DNA of 59,321 nt from Thiospirillum jenense (GTDB lineage Bacteria; Pseudomonadota; Gammaproteobacteria; Chromatiales; Chromatiaceae), in assembly GCF_014145225.1 (NCBI RefSeq), contig NZ_JABVCQ010000021.1, positions 1-59,321 of the forward strand, written 5' to 3'. The notes under the pieces are model-generated. The model ran no database searches. It saw only the letters and a program-made list of their open reading frames with translations, and was not told the DNA's origin. The translations under genes were made by a program, and so were the position numbers. Below, piece after piece: positions 25,669 to 35,368 of this stretch (positions are counted from its first letter, which is position 1; the number at the start of each line of letters is the position of its first letter).

Positions 25669-28600
25669 ATGAAAATATTCAATCAATTCCAACCTAAAGC
25701 GCAGTTTATTCCAGTTATCATTTTAACTATCATTGCTATTGTCGGCAACGCTTGGCATATATCGCCATTGTTTAGCGTTGACATTTTATTCGGTTCAATT
25801 GCCGCGCTCTTGACATTAGTTTGGTTTGGAACTCGTGCAGGACTCATTGTTGCCACAGTGAGCAGTGCTTATACCATAGTACTTTGGTCGCATGGGTATG
25901 CCATGCTAATTTTTATTGGTGAAATCGCCGCTATTGCCTGGCAAATTCATCGCGCTCAGTGCCAACAACAACCATTACCACCATTAGTGATTGCCAGCGT
26001 TCGCTATTGGATTGCGCTGGGAATCCCACTAACAATCTTAAGCTATCGTTTTGCATTAGAGATAGACTGGCCACAAGTTATACTAATTACATTAGGGTTA
26101 TCTCTGAATGGTATTTTCAATGCAGGAATTGCTGGTTTATTAGTTGTTAGCAACAATTTATTACGCCGTCAATGCCGATCAGTTGCAATTACTGACTTAC
26201 TATTTCATAGTTTATTATCAGCGACGTTATTGCCAACGACATTACTGGCTATGTGGTACAGTCACCATGCGATGGTGACACAAGAATTACAATTAACCCA
26301 CCAATTACATCGCATGACACAGCAAGTCATACGCACACATCAATCAGTGTTGTCTGAATCCACGCCGATAACACTGCTACCAATTATACAAACCTGGCTA
26401 AATACACTATTCACAACGAACACACAGGTATCTTTACAATACTTGCCAGTATTGCCAACCAATACATCTTTTTCCATTGGCGTTTTAAAATTACAATTAC
26501 CACAAAATCGGGGTTGGCATTCACAAATTGGTGGTTATCAACACGCAACTTATTTATTGTACCTCACCTGTCCTGATCCGACACGCGGGATCATTGAGAT
26601 TCGATTAAGTGCGGTTGAATTGATTAAAAATGTGCAACGTACCATTACACAAACATTAGCATTGTTGTTGCTATGTGTATTGGGTGCAATTCAGCTGGCA
26701 CGCTGGAGTAGCCAATCTATTGCTCAAGAATTGCGAATGTTAATTACCAGCGCACAGACCTTACCCGTTGCCACTCATCATCACTTACGTTGGTCAGCGC
26801 CGACCCGCTTGTTATTTGTTGAAGCAGAACAATTAGCACAAACATTAACTGCAATTGCACAAACACTCATTCACAATTTTCAAACTTTAGAACATGAACA
26901 TCAAGAAACAGAGGCGGCTTTATTACACTTGCGCCAAAGTGAAGCACGTTGGGCATCGGCGCAACGGATTGCTAATATGGGGAGTTGGTATTTAGAACGG
27001 GCGACTAATCAAATTCAATGGTCAGACCAAACATATTATTTGCTGGGTTATCATCCGGAGGACATTAAACCATCATGGAAGCATTTTATTGCGCGTATTC
27101 ATCCGCGTGATCGTCGCCGTTTACGCTTACGCGTTGCCACCCTCGCACAATTAAATCAGGATGACATAATGATTGAAGAAGTGCGGTTAGTGTTACCCAA
27201 TCAAACTGAACGCATTTTATTAACCCAAACCCGTGCACACTATGTTGACAACCAACTCATTGGTTTCGAGGGTATTTTATTAGATGTGACAGCGCGTGAA
27301 CAAATTACTCAAGCGTTAGCAATTGAGCGCCAGAGATTAACCAATGTCATCGAGGGTCCGCGTCTTGGTACTTGGGAATGGAATGTAAATACGGGCGAAA
27401 CTATTTTTAATGAATATTGGGCGGCAATTTGCGGTTATCAATTGGTTGAACTGACACCACTAAATATTCAAACTTGGCGACAATTAGCGCATCCTGATGA
27501 TCTGGATATTAGCGACATTTTAATGGATTATCATTTACGCGGTTATGTCGATCGCTACGATTGTGAAGTACGAATGCGGCATAAAGATGGGTATTGGGTG
27601 TGGGTATTAGATCAGGGACGTATTGTAGCGCGTGACGCACAGGGTAAGCCATTAGTTGTTGCTGGTACGCATGTTGATATTACTATGCGCAAGCGAATTG
27701 AATTGGATTTAGTGCGACGTGAAAGTCTTGAACGGCAGCTGATTGATTGTGCTGCTGAATTATTAACACCTAGTTGCAATAACATTGCGACGGCAATTGA
27801 CCACACGCTTGCACAAATTAGTCATTTGATTGGTGCGGAACGCAGTTATCTCGGTTTGATGGATTATGAATCACAAACACTTGGTTTATCTTATTGCTGG
27901 ACTGCCGAAGGGATTAGTCAGCGTCCAGCCAATTTACATCAGGTACAGTTTGGTTGTTTACCAAATATCTTAAAAGACTTGCATCATAAAAAACCAGTGG
28001 TGATTTCTGAAGTCACCACATTGGCACATGAATGGACGGCCGAATATCATTGGTTGACTGCTGCTGGGGTGCAATCATTAGTCCTTATTCCAGTTTGCGA
28101 TAGTACTGAATTAAGAGGCGTAATTGGATTTGAATTGATTAATATGGCGCATGTTTGGCGTGAAAGCGATGTGCGCTTTTTACAGGTATTAGGTAATCTA
28201 TTTGCTAATGCGCTGAGTCGTGAACGGAGTGATCGTGCGCTGCGTGCCAGTGAACAACGCCTGCGTGCTGTATTTGACACGGCGCCCATTGGCATTTCAG
28301 TGATGGATACAGAACACCGTTTAATTTATATTAACCCGGCATTTGCAGATTTAGTCGGGCGGGAAATTAAAAGTTTACCGGGCGAATCAATTGACAATTT
28401 AGTCCACCCTGAAGATAACGAGCGTGAACATCCATTATTTGCGCAATTATTAGCGGGGCAGCGCACTGGCTATCGCCTTGAAAAACGGTATGTGCGGCCG
28501 AATGGTGACATTGTGTGGGGCGATTTACGGGTCAATTTATTACCCGGGCATGAACATGAACCGCCATTACCACTTGGGATGGTGGAAGATATTACCGAAT

Positions 28601-30333
28601 TACGCGAGGCAATGGCGCATCGGCGGCATTTAGAACAACAGGTCACACGCTATACAACACATTTAGAACAATTAGTTGATATTAGCGCGGGACAATTACC
28701 TATCGAAGAAGAAATTCTTGCACTTATTCGCTTTGGATGTGCGTGTTTTCATGCACATGCTGGTCATTTGGGGCGATTTGATACAAAGGTTGGTTATCAG
28801 CCTTTGGTGGCGGTTGCTATGCACAGCTATGATGAAACTAATAATAAACAACTAGCAGAGTTACCGGTGCAGTTATTTGACGAACGCATACAATTATTGT
28901 GTAAAACGCCCTGCGCTCCACAATTATTATTAGCACCAATGTTGCCCACTATCGCACAACAGTTGGGTTATCACGCCTGTATTATTTTGGTGATTCCAGA
29001 AATTGGTAGTGAACCAACGGCCGGTATGCAGAATATTTTAGCGTTATGGAGTCGTCAGCCGCGCAATTATTTAGAACGATTAGACGGTCAGTTATTACGG
29101 TTAATTGCCCAGCGTATTGCAGCGGTTTGCTATGACCAACGGGTGCAACAGGATTTAGTCGCGGCAAAAGAACGGGAAACGATTGGACACTTCGCCAGTG
29201 GTATTGCCCATGATTTTAATAATCTGTTGAGTGCGATTGATGCTAATTTGCACTTTATTGATAATACAATTCAGCAAGCTGCAATGGCGACAGCTGATGA
29301 TGATAATTATGCAAGTGCAACGGAAGAGTTAATTGAAGTCGTCAACGAAACGCGCAGCGCAGTTGGTCATGCAAAGGTGATGACTTCTGGGTTGTTATCA
29401 TTAAGTCGTGCCGGCGGTATTACATTGGAATCCGTCGTGTTATTACCATTATTAAACGAATTAACGGCAATTCTGCGACAAATTTTGCCCAGCAGTATTG
29501 CATTGACTATGACAGTGGAACCTGATTTATGTGTGTATAGCAATGGCGCTTTTTTACAGGCTGCATTATTAAATTTAGCATTAAATGCGCGTGATGCAAT
29601 GACGCACGGTGGTGAATTGATTATCACTGCTTATGCAGCGACAACGCCACCCATTGCAGTGCGGATTGGTAGCGCGCCGAATGGTGAGCATATTGTTATT
29701 CGTGTGCGTGATACGGGTTATGGAATGAGTGCGGCAGTGTTAGCGCGTATTTTTGAACCTTTATTTTCAACTAAAGCACGGCAACGTGGGCATGGTTTAG
29801 GTTTGTTTATGGTGCAAGAGTTTATTACGCGGACGCGGGCAGCACTTGATCTTGAATCGCAACCGGAGCAGGGAACGACCTTTTATTTGTTATTACCACC
29901 GGCGCGGTCTTATGCAATTGATTCTACTGATGATAATGCGCCGCTAATGACTAATCTTGGGCATTTATCATTACGGTTACTATTGGTTGATGATGATGCG
30001 CGGGTGCGCGATTCATTAGAACGTTTATTAACGGCGGCGGGTTTTCGGGTCACGGTGGCAATACACGGCGCCGCGGCATTAGAGGTATTACAGACGCAGC
30101 CGGCATTTGATTTGGTTTTGTCGGATATTGCCATGCCGGTCATGGATGGCGTGAAATTGGTGCGGCAATTAACGCAAGCGCGGCCGGAATTGCCGGTGAT
30201 TTTAATGACGGGGCGGGAGAGTGGCTCAGAATTTCAACAGGATTTGGGTGAACATCCGCCCATTTTGAATAAACCGCTGGATATGCAGGTGCTATACGCG
30301 ACTATTCAACAGCGATTGCATTTGGCGATGTAA
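25669..30333 (+). CDS. Multi-sensor hybrid histidine kinase (membrane, PAS, GAF, HisKA, HATPase, receiver)
   Basis: A 1554-residue inner-membrane sensor. An N-terminal block of about six to eight helices (residues ~12-210, MASE-like) is followed by an extracytoplasmic loop, another helix near 325-345 and a coil. PAS domains start near 428 (RIANMGSWYLERATNQIQWS), 555 (RLGTWEWNVNTGETIFNEYW) and 865 (VFDTAPIGISVMDTEHRLIY). GAF-like domains lie at ~695-840 and ~1010-1145. The H-box is HFASGIAHDFNNLLSAID near 1175, the N-box is LNLALNARDAMTHGGEL near 1303, and VRDTGYGMS is the G1 box. A receiver domain (LLLVDDDARVRDS; DLVLSDIAMPVMDG, phospho-Asp near 1485) ends the protein. No output domain is attached, so phosphotransfer to another protein is expected. 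Confidence 0.92.
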   Translation: MKIFNQFQPKAQFIPVIILTIIAIVGNAWHISPLFSVDILFGSIAALLTLVWFGTRAGLIVATVSSAYTIVLWSHGYAMLIFIGEIAAIAWQIHRAQCQQQPLPPLVIASVRYWIALGIPLTILSYRFALEIDWPQVILITLGLSLNGIFNAGIAGLLVVSNNLLRRQCRSVAITDLLFHSLLSATLLPTTLLAMWYSHHAMVTQELQLTHQLHRMTQQVIRTHQSVLSESTPITLLPIIQTWLNTLFTTNTQVSLQYLPVLPTNTSFSIGVLKLQLPQNRGWHSQIGGYQHATYLLYLTCPDPTRGIIEIRLSAVELIKNVQRTITQTLALLLLCVLGAIQLARWSSQSIAQELRMLITSAQTLPVATHHHLRWSAPTRLLFVEAEQLAQTLTAIAQTLIHNFQTLEHEHQETEAALLHLRQSEARWASAQRIANMGSWYLERATNQIQWSDQTYYLLGYHPEDIKPSWKHFIARIHPRDRRRLRLRVATLAQLNQDDIMIEEVRLVLPNQTERILLTQTRAHYVDNQLIGFEGILLDVTAREQITQALAIERQRLTNVIEGPRLGTWEWNVNTGETIFNEYWAAICGYQLVELTPLNIQTWRQLAHPDDLDISDILMDYHLRGYVDRYDCEVRMRHKDGYWVWVLDQGRIVARDAQGKPLVVAGTHVDITMRKRIELDLVRRESLERQLIDCAAELLTPSCNNIATAIDHTLAQISHLIGAERSYLGLMDYESQTLGLSYCWTAEGISQRPANLHQVQFGCLPNILKDLHHKKPVVISEVTTLAHEWTAEYHWLTAAGVQSLVLIPVCDSTELRGVIGFELINMAHVWRESDVRFLQVLGNLFANALSRERSDRALRASEQRLRAVFDTAPIGISVMDTEHRLIYINPAFADLVGREIKSLPGESIDNLVHPEDNEREHPLFAQLLAGQRTGYRLEKRYVRPNGDIVWGDLRVNLLPGHEHEPPLPLGMVEDITELREAMAHRRHLEQQVTRYTTHLEQLVDISAGQLPIEEEILALIRFGCACFHAHAGHLGRFDTKVGYQPLVAVAMHSYDETNNKQLAELPVQLFDERIQLLCKTPCAPQLLLAPMLPTIAQQLGYHACIILVIPEIGSEPTAGMQNILALWSRQPRNYLERLDGQLLRLIAQRIAAVCYDQRVQQDLVAAKERETIGHFASGIAHDFNNLLSAIDANLHFIDNTIQQAAMATADDDNYASATEELIEVVNETRSAVGHAKVMTSGLLSLSRAGGITLESVVLLPLLNELTAILRQILPSSIALTMTVEPDLCVYSNGAFLQAALLNLALNARDAMTHGGELIITAYAATTPPIAVRIGSAPNGEHIVIRVRDTGYGMSAAVLARIFEPLFSTKARQRGHGLGLFMVQEFITRTRAALDLESQPEQGTTFYLLLPPARSYAIDSTDDNAPLMTNLGHLSLRLLLVDDDARVRDSLERLLTAAGFRVTVAIHGAAALEVLQTQPAFDLVLSDIAMPVMDGVKLVRQLTQARPELPVILMTGRESGSEFQQDLGEHPPILNKPLDMQVLYATIQQRLHLAM

Positions 30334-30380
30334 ATGTGAATGCAACTGTTAATTTTCATTGCTCAGGCGCCGCAATGAAG

Positions 30381-31220
30381 TCAATTGATACGGTCGTGGC
30401 TGCGAATATCTAAACGGTCACGCAATTGGTCGCCGGCGAGGTTCACTGCTAATACAACCAAGAATAACGTCACGCCCGGGGCAATGACTAAATGCGGTGC
30501 AACTAATAAATACGCGACGCCATCCCGAATCATGTTGCCCCATGATGCGGTCGGTGGTTGAACGCCGAGGCCGAGGAATGATAAACTGGCTTCGGCTAAT
30601 ACGGCGCCGCTAATACCAAAGGTGGCTTCGACAATTAACGGCGCGAGTGCAAGTGGTAATAAATGTCGCCTAATGATGCGCCAATGAGAAACGCCTAATG
30701 CGCGGGCGGCGAAAATGTGGTCGCGGTGGCGCAGCGACAATATTTGGGCGCGGGCGAGGCGGGCGTAGCCGACCCAGCCGACGGTGGTCAGGGCGATGAT
30801 GAGGTTGCCGATGCCCGGGCCGAGTAAGCCGGCGAGGGCGATGGCGAGTAATAGTCCCGGAAATGCTAAAAAAATGTCGATGATGCGCACGAGGATTAAA
30901 TCCCACCAGCCGCCGAGGTAGCCGCCGATGCCGCCCAACACCGCGCCGATGCTGGCGGATATTGCCACGACGCCGATGCCGATGATGAAGGCGGTGCGGG
31001 CGCTGAAGAGTAGGCGGTCGGCGATGGAGCGCCCTAGATCGTCGCTCCCGAGCCAGCAGGCGGCGCTGGGTGGGGCTAAAATCTGTGGTAAATCAATTAG
31101 GTTGGGCGTGAGTGGCAAAAATGGGGCGCCTACTGCCGCCAGCGCCCATAATAATAAAATCGCGCTGGGACTGTGTCGCGCAATTGCACTACCCGCGCTA
31201 ATGTTCATTAACACCCGCAT
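30381..31220 (-). CDS. DppC/OppC-type ABC transporter permease
   Basis: A 279-residue inner-membrane permease of the peptide/nickel (BPD_transp_1) family. LLGSDDLGRSIADRLLFSAR-like sequence (WLGSDDLGRSIADRLLFSA) is the DppC N-terminal signature. The cytoplasmic EAA loop that contacts the ATPase is RALGVSHWRIIRRHLLP, and AEASLSFLGLGVQPPTASWG is the typical C-terminal motif. Its usual partners (substrate-binding protein, DppB-type permease and two ATPases) are not in the window, so it is orphaned or split. Substrate is unknown; nickel is one family option given nikR, but the two genes are 11 kb apart. Confidence 0.88.
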   Translation of the reverse strand: MRVLMNISAGSAIARHSPSAILLLWALAAVGAPFLPLTPNLIDLPQILAPPSAACWLGSDDLGRSIADRLLFSARTAFIIGIGVVAISASIGAVLGGIGGYLGGWWDLILVRIIDIFLAFPGLLLAIALAGLLGPGIGNLIIALTTVGWVGYARLARAQILSLRHRDHIFAARALGVSHWRIIRRHLLPLALAPLIVEATFGISGAVLAEASLSFLGLGVQPPTASWGNMIRDGVAYLLVAPHLVIAPGVTLFLVVLAVNLAGDQLRDRLDIRSHDRIN

Positions 31221-31239
31221 TGCTAATTTTGCGCATTAT

Positions 31240-31268
31240 TTGCCCCTTTCTATTTTGAAAAGGGACAA
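31240..31268 (-). terminator. Hairpin between the actin-like gene and the ABC permease
   Basis: On the minus strand TTGTCCCTTT and AAAGGGGCAA form a ten-position stem with one mismatch around TCAAAATAG. It follows the stop of the actin-like gene, but there is no T-run, so termination is uncertain. It could also be a processing or stability element. Confidence 0.35.
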
Positions 31269-31326
31269 GATGTTTAATCCTTTGTATTGCCACACGACCG
31301 CCATTTTTAATTCGGAGTGCGCCCGC

Positions 31327-32355
31327 TTATAATTTGCCGAAGTATTCTTCCGGCATGTCTTGTGCCAACGCTAATGCACCGCGTGCGCCGGCGTACAAGG
31401 GTTCGGGAACGCAAGAAAAGCGGCATGGTTCAAAGGGTTCCATTGCCCGCGTTAGATAATCAGCCAAGCCGCGAAATTGACTACAGCCGCCCGCTAATAA
31501 GATGTTATTGCGCAGGCGTTCCTGATATTCCGGATCAGCCGAGCCGATCATGTCCATTGTTGTTTCAATAATGGGTGGTAGGATGTGGGTGCAGGCGCGG
31601 TTCACTTCATCGGTGATGTTGTAAGTCACCATTTTGCCGGCGACGGGTAATTTCACCTTGACTAATTTATCGGTCATGCCGACAAACCCATAAGTCTCTT
31701 TGAATTGCCGCGCCATATTGAGCGTTAATGCAGCTTCGGGAATGCGTTCACTCAATAATTTGTATAGGTGGGTATCAACGGCGTCACCGGCGCTTAATAA
31801 ACTGCGCTGGTCTTTATCTTCGGGTACGGCGCCGTGCATAATACAAAAATCGGCAGTGCCGGCGCCGATGTCAATAATCATCGCATTATCTAATGCCCCG
31901 ATTCCATAGGCCACGGAGAAGGGTTCGGAGACCACCATTAATTTGTCTGCATAGGCACCGACGGCGTTTTTAATTGCCAATTTGCTAATGCGCAAACATT
32001 CGGCAGGTACTCCGACGGCAATGCGCAATTGGCGGCCTTTACCACCGCCCAATTCAATTAAATGCCCAATTAACGCCGCGACGGCTTGTTCATCTTGCGC
32101 GGTGCCTTCGCGTAATACGCCGCCTTCTAATGGGCGGTAAAGATTGAGTGCGAGGCGATGTTCCAATGCCTCATCACCAAATAAAATATCTTTACCAAGG
32201 TTGCGGCGGGCGACAAAATCTTTTGGCCAGCCAACAAAACTTAAAACAGAGGCTTCAATACCATTACTGGCTGACACCACCGAGCGCGAGGTGCCAAGAT
32301 CAATGCCCATATAAAGCACTTCATCTGTTTGTTCAGTCTGATTTAACTCCGACAT
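31327..32355 (-). CDS. MamK-like bacterial actin (filament-forming ATPase)
   Basis: A 342-residue actin-fold protein that matches magnetosome MamK along its whole length (family member of about 347). Phosphate-1 is YMGIDLGTSRSVVSAS, phosphate-2 is MIIDIGAGTADFCIMHG, and the adenosine motif is LLAGGCSQFRGLADYL. VVSEPFSVAYG carries the glutamate expected to activate water, and SFVGWPKDFV and RYPL-like LYRPLEGGVL are MamK-typical. The C-terminus ends PEEYFGKL, like MamK. The start at 32355 has GGAG 9 bases upstream; the frame could extend 16 codons further but without support. It overlaps the amidase by 23 bases, so translation is coupled. No other mam gene is present. Confidence 0.88.
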   Translation of the reverse strand: MSELNQTEQTDEVLYMGIDLGTSRSVVSASNGIEASVLSFVGWPKDFVARRNLGKDILFGDEALEHRLALNLYRPLEGGVLREGTAQDEQAVAALIGHLIELGGGKGRQLRIAVGVPAECLRISKLAIKNAVGAYADKLMVVSEPFSVAYGIGALDNAMIIDIGAGTADFCIMHGAVPEDKDQRSLLSAGDAVDTHLYKLLSERIPEAALTLNMARQFKETYGFVGMTDKLVKVKLPVAGKMVTYNITDEVNRACTHILPPIIETTMDMIGSADPEYQERLRNNILLAGGCSQFRGLADYLTRAMEPFEPCRFSCVPEPLYAGARGALALAQDMPEEYFGKL

Positions 32356-33538
32356 GCGTTGATTCTCCAGTGGCCGAAGGCCGTGTCGTCCATTGATTTT
32401 CAAGATAGGAAACTAAACCGCGTTCTAATGCGGTGGCAATATGATTGCGGTAGGCGCTGGTCATTAACCGCTGTTCTTCTGCGGGATGACTTAAACATGA
32501 AATTTCTACTAAAACACTCGGTACCTCTACGCCTAATAACAGAACAAAGGGCGCCGTTTTAATACCGGCATCGATCACTTGACTACTCTGTACCGTTAAA
32601 TCTTCTACCAATGCTGCCTGTAATGCAATGGCCAAATCACGCGATTCTTGGGTTTTGAGCGTATTGCCGATATTCATAATTAAACGTTTAAATTCTGCCA
32701 GCGCGAATTCGGAGCCACGATTTTCGGCGGCGGCAATAGCGGCGGTGTGTTGATCGGATTGTGAGCCGAAATAATAGGTTTCAATCACATTCACCGAACG
32801 CTGCGGCAACGTATTAAAATGCAGCGAAATAAATAAATCGGCGCCGGCGGTGCGGGCAAATGCCACACGTTCTTTGAGTGTGTGCCGGGTGTCACTGTGG
32901 CGGGTGAGCAATACGCGGTAGCCGTCGCGGCGCTGTAATCGTTCACGCAGGCGCTGGGCGATGTCGAGTGTGATCACTTTTTCGGTTAACCCGCTCGGGC
33001 CAATCGCGCCCGGGTCACTGCCACCATGCCCGGGGTCAATGACGATGGTACGAAATTGTAAGCCAAATAGCGTCGCAATCGGGATCCGCGGTGCAGCGAG
33101 TAATGCCTCGAGCCGCAACTGCTGCGCGGCATCATGGGTGGCCGCCGCCAGCGGTAACGTCAAGGCGTCTGCCAACTGCGGCGTGGAGACTTGGTGAGTT
33201 GAAAACAGCGGGGGTGGATGTGTCACATCATTGGGTAACGCCAGCGGCGCGGTGGTTGACCACGACAGCGGCGACATGGCTAATTGCGTTGGCGGTGACG
33301 GCGCCCACCAGCCGAGGTGACGCGGGATGAGCAGTAGCGCACTGGCGATCATTGCCATTCGCCAGCCCCGACGCGGCTGGACTTGCAGCATGGGTGCCGC
33401 TACACCCGCCGCCGGGTCAGCGGTGATTGTCACCGGTGGTGTGACGCGAGGGCGCGTCATAGCGATATTTTGCGCCAGCACACCGCGCAAAATCTCCGCT
33501 TTCAACGCCGGTTGAGATGAGTTGTCAGACGTTGACAT
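32333..33538 (-). CDS. N-acetylmuramoyl-L-alanine amidase, membrane-anchored (Amidase_3)
   Basis: Cleaves the amide between MurNAc and the stem peptide of peptidoglycan. The catalytic domain spans ~160-380: IDPGHGGSDPGAIGPSGLTE (zinc His171, Glu186), LFISLHFNTLPQRSVNVIET (His240) and VLVEISCLSHPAEEQRLM (catalytic Glu345). Unlike AmiC it has no AMIN domain or cleavable signal. About 60 probably cytoplasmic residues precede one hydrophobic segment (GWRMAMIASALLLIPRHLGW, 58-77), so it looks like a type II anchored enzyme whose N-tail could touch cytoplasmic partners. The 3' end overlaps the MamK-like gene. AmpD-type roles are unlikely given the Amidase_3 fold. Confidence 0.9.
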   Translation of the reverse strand: MSTSDNSSQPALKAEILRGVLAQNIAMTRPRVTPPVTITADPAAGVAAPMLQVQPRRGWRMAMIASALLLIPRHLGWWAPSPPTQLAMSPLSWSTTAPLALPNDVTHPPPLFSTHQVSTPQLADALTLPLAAATHDAAQQLRLEALLAAPRIPIATLFGLQFRTIVIDPGHGGSDPGAIGPSGLTEKVITLDIAQRLRERLQRRDGYRVLLTRHSDTRHTLKERVAFARTAGADLFISLHFNTLPQRSVNVIETYYFGSQSDQHTAAIAAAENRGSEFALAEFKRLIMNIGNTLKTQESRDLAIALQAALVEDLTVQSSQVIDAGIKTAPFVLLLGVEVPSVLVEISCLSHPAEEQRLMTSAYRNHIATALERGLVSYLENQWTTRPSATGESTHVGVKSD

Positions 33539-33611
33539 ATAGCAATGCTAGACTAGCAAAGAATTGTTCAATCGGTGTGTCAGTCATCGCCAACCGCCCA
33601 ACTTTCCGTTA

Positions 33612-35309
33612 GTGACGCCTGTGTATCCCAAGTATTTTGGTCTCCACGAACCCAGCTTTGCCATCACACCTGATCCGCAGTACCTGTTTTTAAGCGAACA
33701 GCACCGTGAAGCCCTCGCGCATCTGCTGTACGGTGCCAGCGAAAATGGCGGTTTTGTTCTGCTCACCGGTGAGGTCGGCACCGGTAAAACCACCATCTGC
33801 CGCGCCTTTTTGGAGCAACTCCCCGCCGGCGTTGAGGTCGCGCTGGTACTCAACCCGACGCTGACTGCCGTTGAATTATTGGCGGCGATTTGTGACGAGT
33901 TCAAACTCCATGCCAATCCCGATCCAACCGAGCCGCTTTCCACCAAATTTTATATTGACCAGTTGAACCGTTTTTTACTCGACTGTCACGCACACGGGCG
34001 GCGGCCGCTGGTGCTGATTGATGAGGCGCAGAATCTGCACCCGCAAGTGCTAGAACAGGTGCGGCTGCTGACCAATTTGGAAACCGCTAAACATAAACTG
34101 CTGCAAATCTTTTTGGTGGGACAACCCGAACTGCGCACTCTGCTGGCCGCGCCCGAATTGCGCCAGCTAAATCAACGGATCACCGCGCGCTTTCACCTGC
34201 GCCCACTCAAACCGCGTGAAACAGTCGCCTACATTCGCCATCGCCTCGCCGTCGCCGGGGTCGAACGCCCGCTACTCACCCGCCAAGCACTGCGATTAGT
34301 TCACCGCCACGCCGGCGGGGTGCCGCGCATCATCAACCTAATTTGTGACCGTGCGCTCCTGGGTGCAGCAGTCAGTCGCCAATCGCAAGTCACCGCCACC
34401 ATCGTCACCCGCGCTGCGTATGAAGTACGCGGACAAGTGTTACCCAAACAAGTCCCGCCGTTGCAGCGCTGGCGACCGTTCATCATCGGCATGGTGTTAT
34501 TTATCGCCACCCTCGCGCTCGGCGTGTGGCTGGGCAAAACCACACCACTGACCACTGCCACGCTGTTACCCGATCTGCCAAACGTCCCGCCGGCGCTCAT
34601 TACCACCTTACCCACTGCCGCGCCGGTGATTCAACCACCCGCGTCACCGGTCACCCCGCGCCTCAGTCAACTGCCGCCGGGCGGGACGGTGCGTGACCTC
34701 AGCCCGACTGAGTTAGCCACCGTCACCACCGCCGACCTGAGTGCTGCCCTGACTACCCTGTTGCACCGCTGGGAGGTCGCCAACTTGCACGTCCCGCCAC
34801 CGCAAACCTGCGCCCAAGTTGAGGCGCTCGATCTCGGTTTGGGGTGCGAGACTGCGCAGCACGGGCGATTCAGTGAACTGCGCCGCTTTGACCAGCCGGC
34901 GGTCTTGTCGCTGAAATTATCAAATGGAACAAATGTTTACGCGGTACTGGTCGGGTTGGATGAAGAGTACGCGGTTTTGGCACACTCAGGGGTTTTGCAG
35001 CGCCTGCCACTCGCGGCACTCGACGAGCGCTGGTCAGGTGACTATCTGTGTTTATGGCGCCTGCCACCGCCGGGGGTCAAGGTGATTGGGCGGGCGGCTA
35101 CGCCAGCGGCGGTGCGCTGGTTACGCGCTCAACTGGCGACTTGGCCGCCCAGCGGGTTGACAGTGGCGACTGTGCCACCCGCGGCTGCGGTACAGTATGA
35201 CGATACCCTGATCGCGGCGGTGCGGCGCTTTCAAACCGCGCACGGATTGGACGCAGATGGCATTGCCGGCCCGCGTACTCTGATGTTGTTGATGAATACC
35301 GTACCGTAG
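33612..35309 (+). CDS. ExeA/GspA-type AAA+ ATPase with peptidoglycan-binding domain
   Basis: A 565-residue inner-membrane ATPase of the family that helps secretins pass and assemble in the cell wall. YPKYFGLHEPSFAITPDPQY is the standard N-terminus. Walker A is TGEVGTGKTTI near residue 52 and Walker B is PLVLIDEAQNL near 134. A transmembrane helix (PFIIGMVLFIATLALGVWLG) lies near 290-308. The periplasmic part has a C39-peptidase-like region (LGLGCETAQHG to ERWSGDYLCLWRLP) and a PG_binding_1 domain (AVRRFQTAHGLDADGIAGPR). GTG at 33612 is chosen from family N-termini; TTG at 33564 adds 16 odd residues. GspB and type II secretion genes are absent. It is divergent from the amidase, with 73 bases between starts. 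Confidence 0.87.
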   Translation: MTPVYPKYFGLHEPSFAITPDPQYLFLSEQHREALAHLLYGASENGGFVLLTGEVGTGKTTICRAFLEQLPAGVEVALVLNPTLTAVELLAAICDEFKLHANPDPTEPLSTKFYIDQLNRFLLDCHAHGRRPLVLIDEAQNLHPQVLEQVRLLTNLETAKHKLLQIFLVGQPELRTLLAAPELRQLNQRITARFHLRPLKPRETVAYIRHRLAVAGVERPLLTRQALRLVHRHAGGVPRIINLICDRALLGAAVSRQSQVTATIVTRAAYEVRGQVLPKQVPPLQRWRPFIIGMVLFIATLALGVWLGKTTPLTTATLLPDLPNVPPALITTLPTAAPVIQPPASPVTPRLSQLPPGGTVRDLSPTELATVTTADLSAALTTLLHRWEVANLHVPPPQTCAQVEALDLGLGCETAQHGRFSELRRFDQPAVLSLKLSNGTNVYAVLVGLDEEYAVLAHSGVLQRLPLAALDERWSGDYLCLWRLPPPGVKVIGRAATPAAVRWLRAQLATWPPSGLTVATVPPAAAVQYDDTLIAAVRRFQTAHGLDADGIAGPRTLMLLMNTVP

Positions 35310-35368
35310 GATGCGGGGTTGCCACATAACATGATTGGTAGTGCGTTGATTAATAGGATTAACTCATC

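Noticed and set aside
31327..35309. A magnetosome gene island
   Set aside because: Only the MamK-like actin is present; no other Mam protein was found on either strand.
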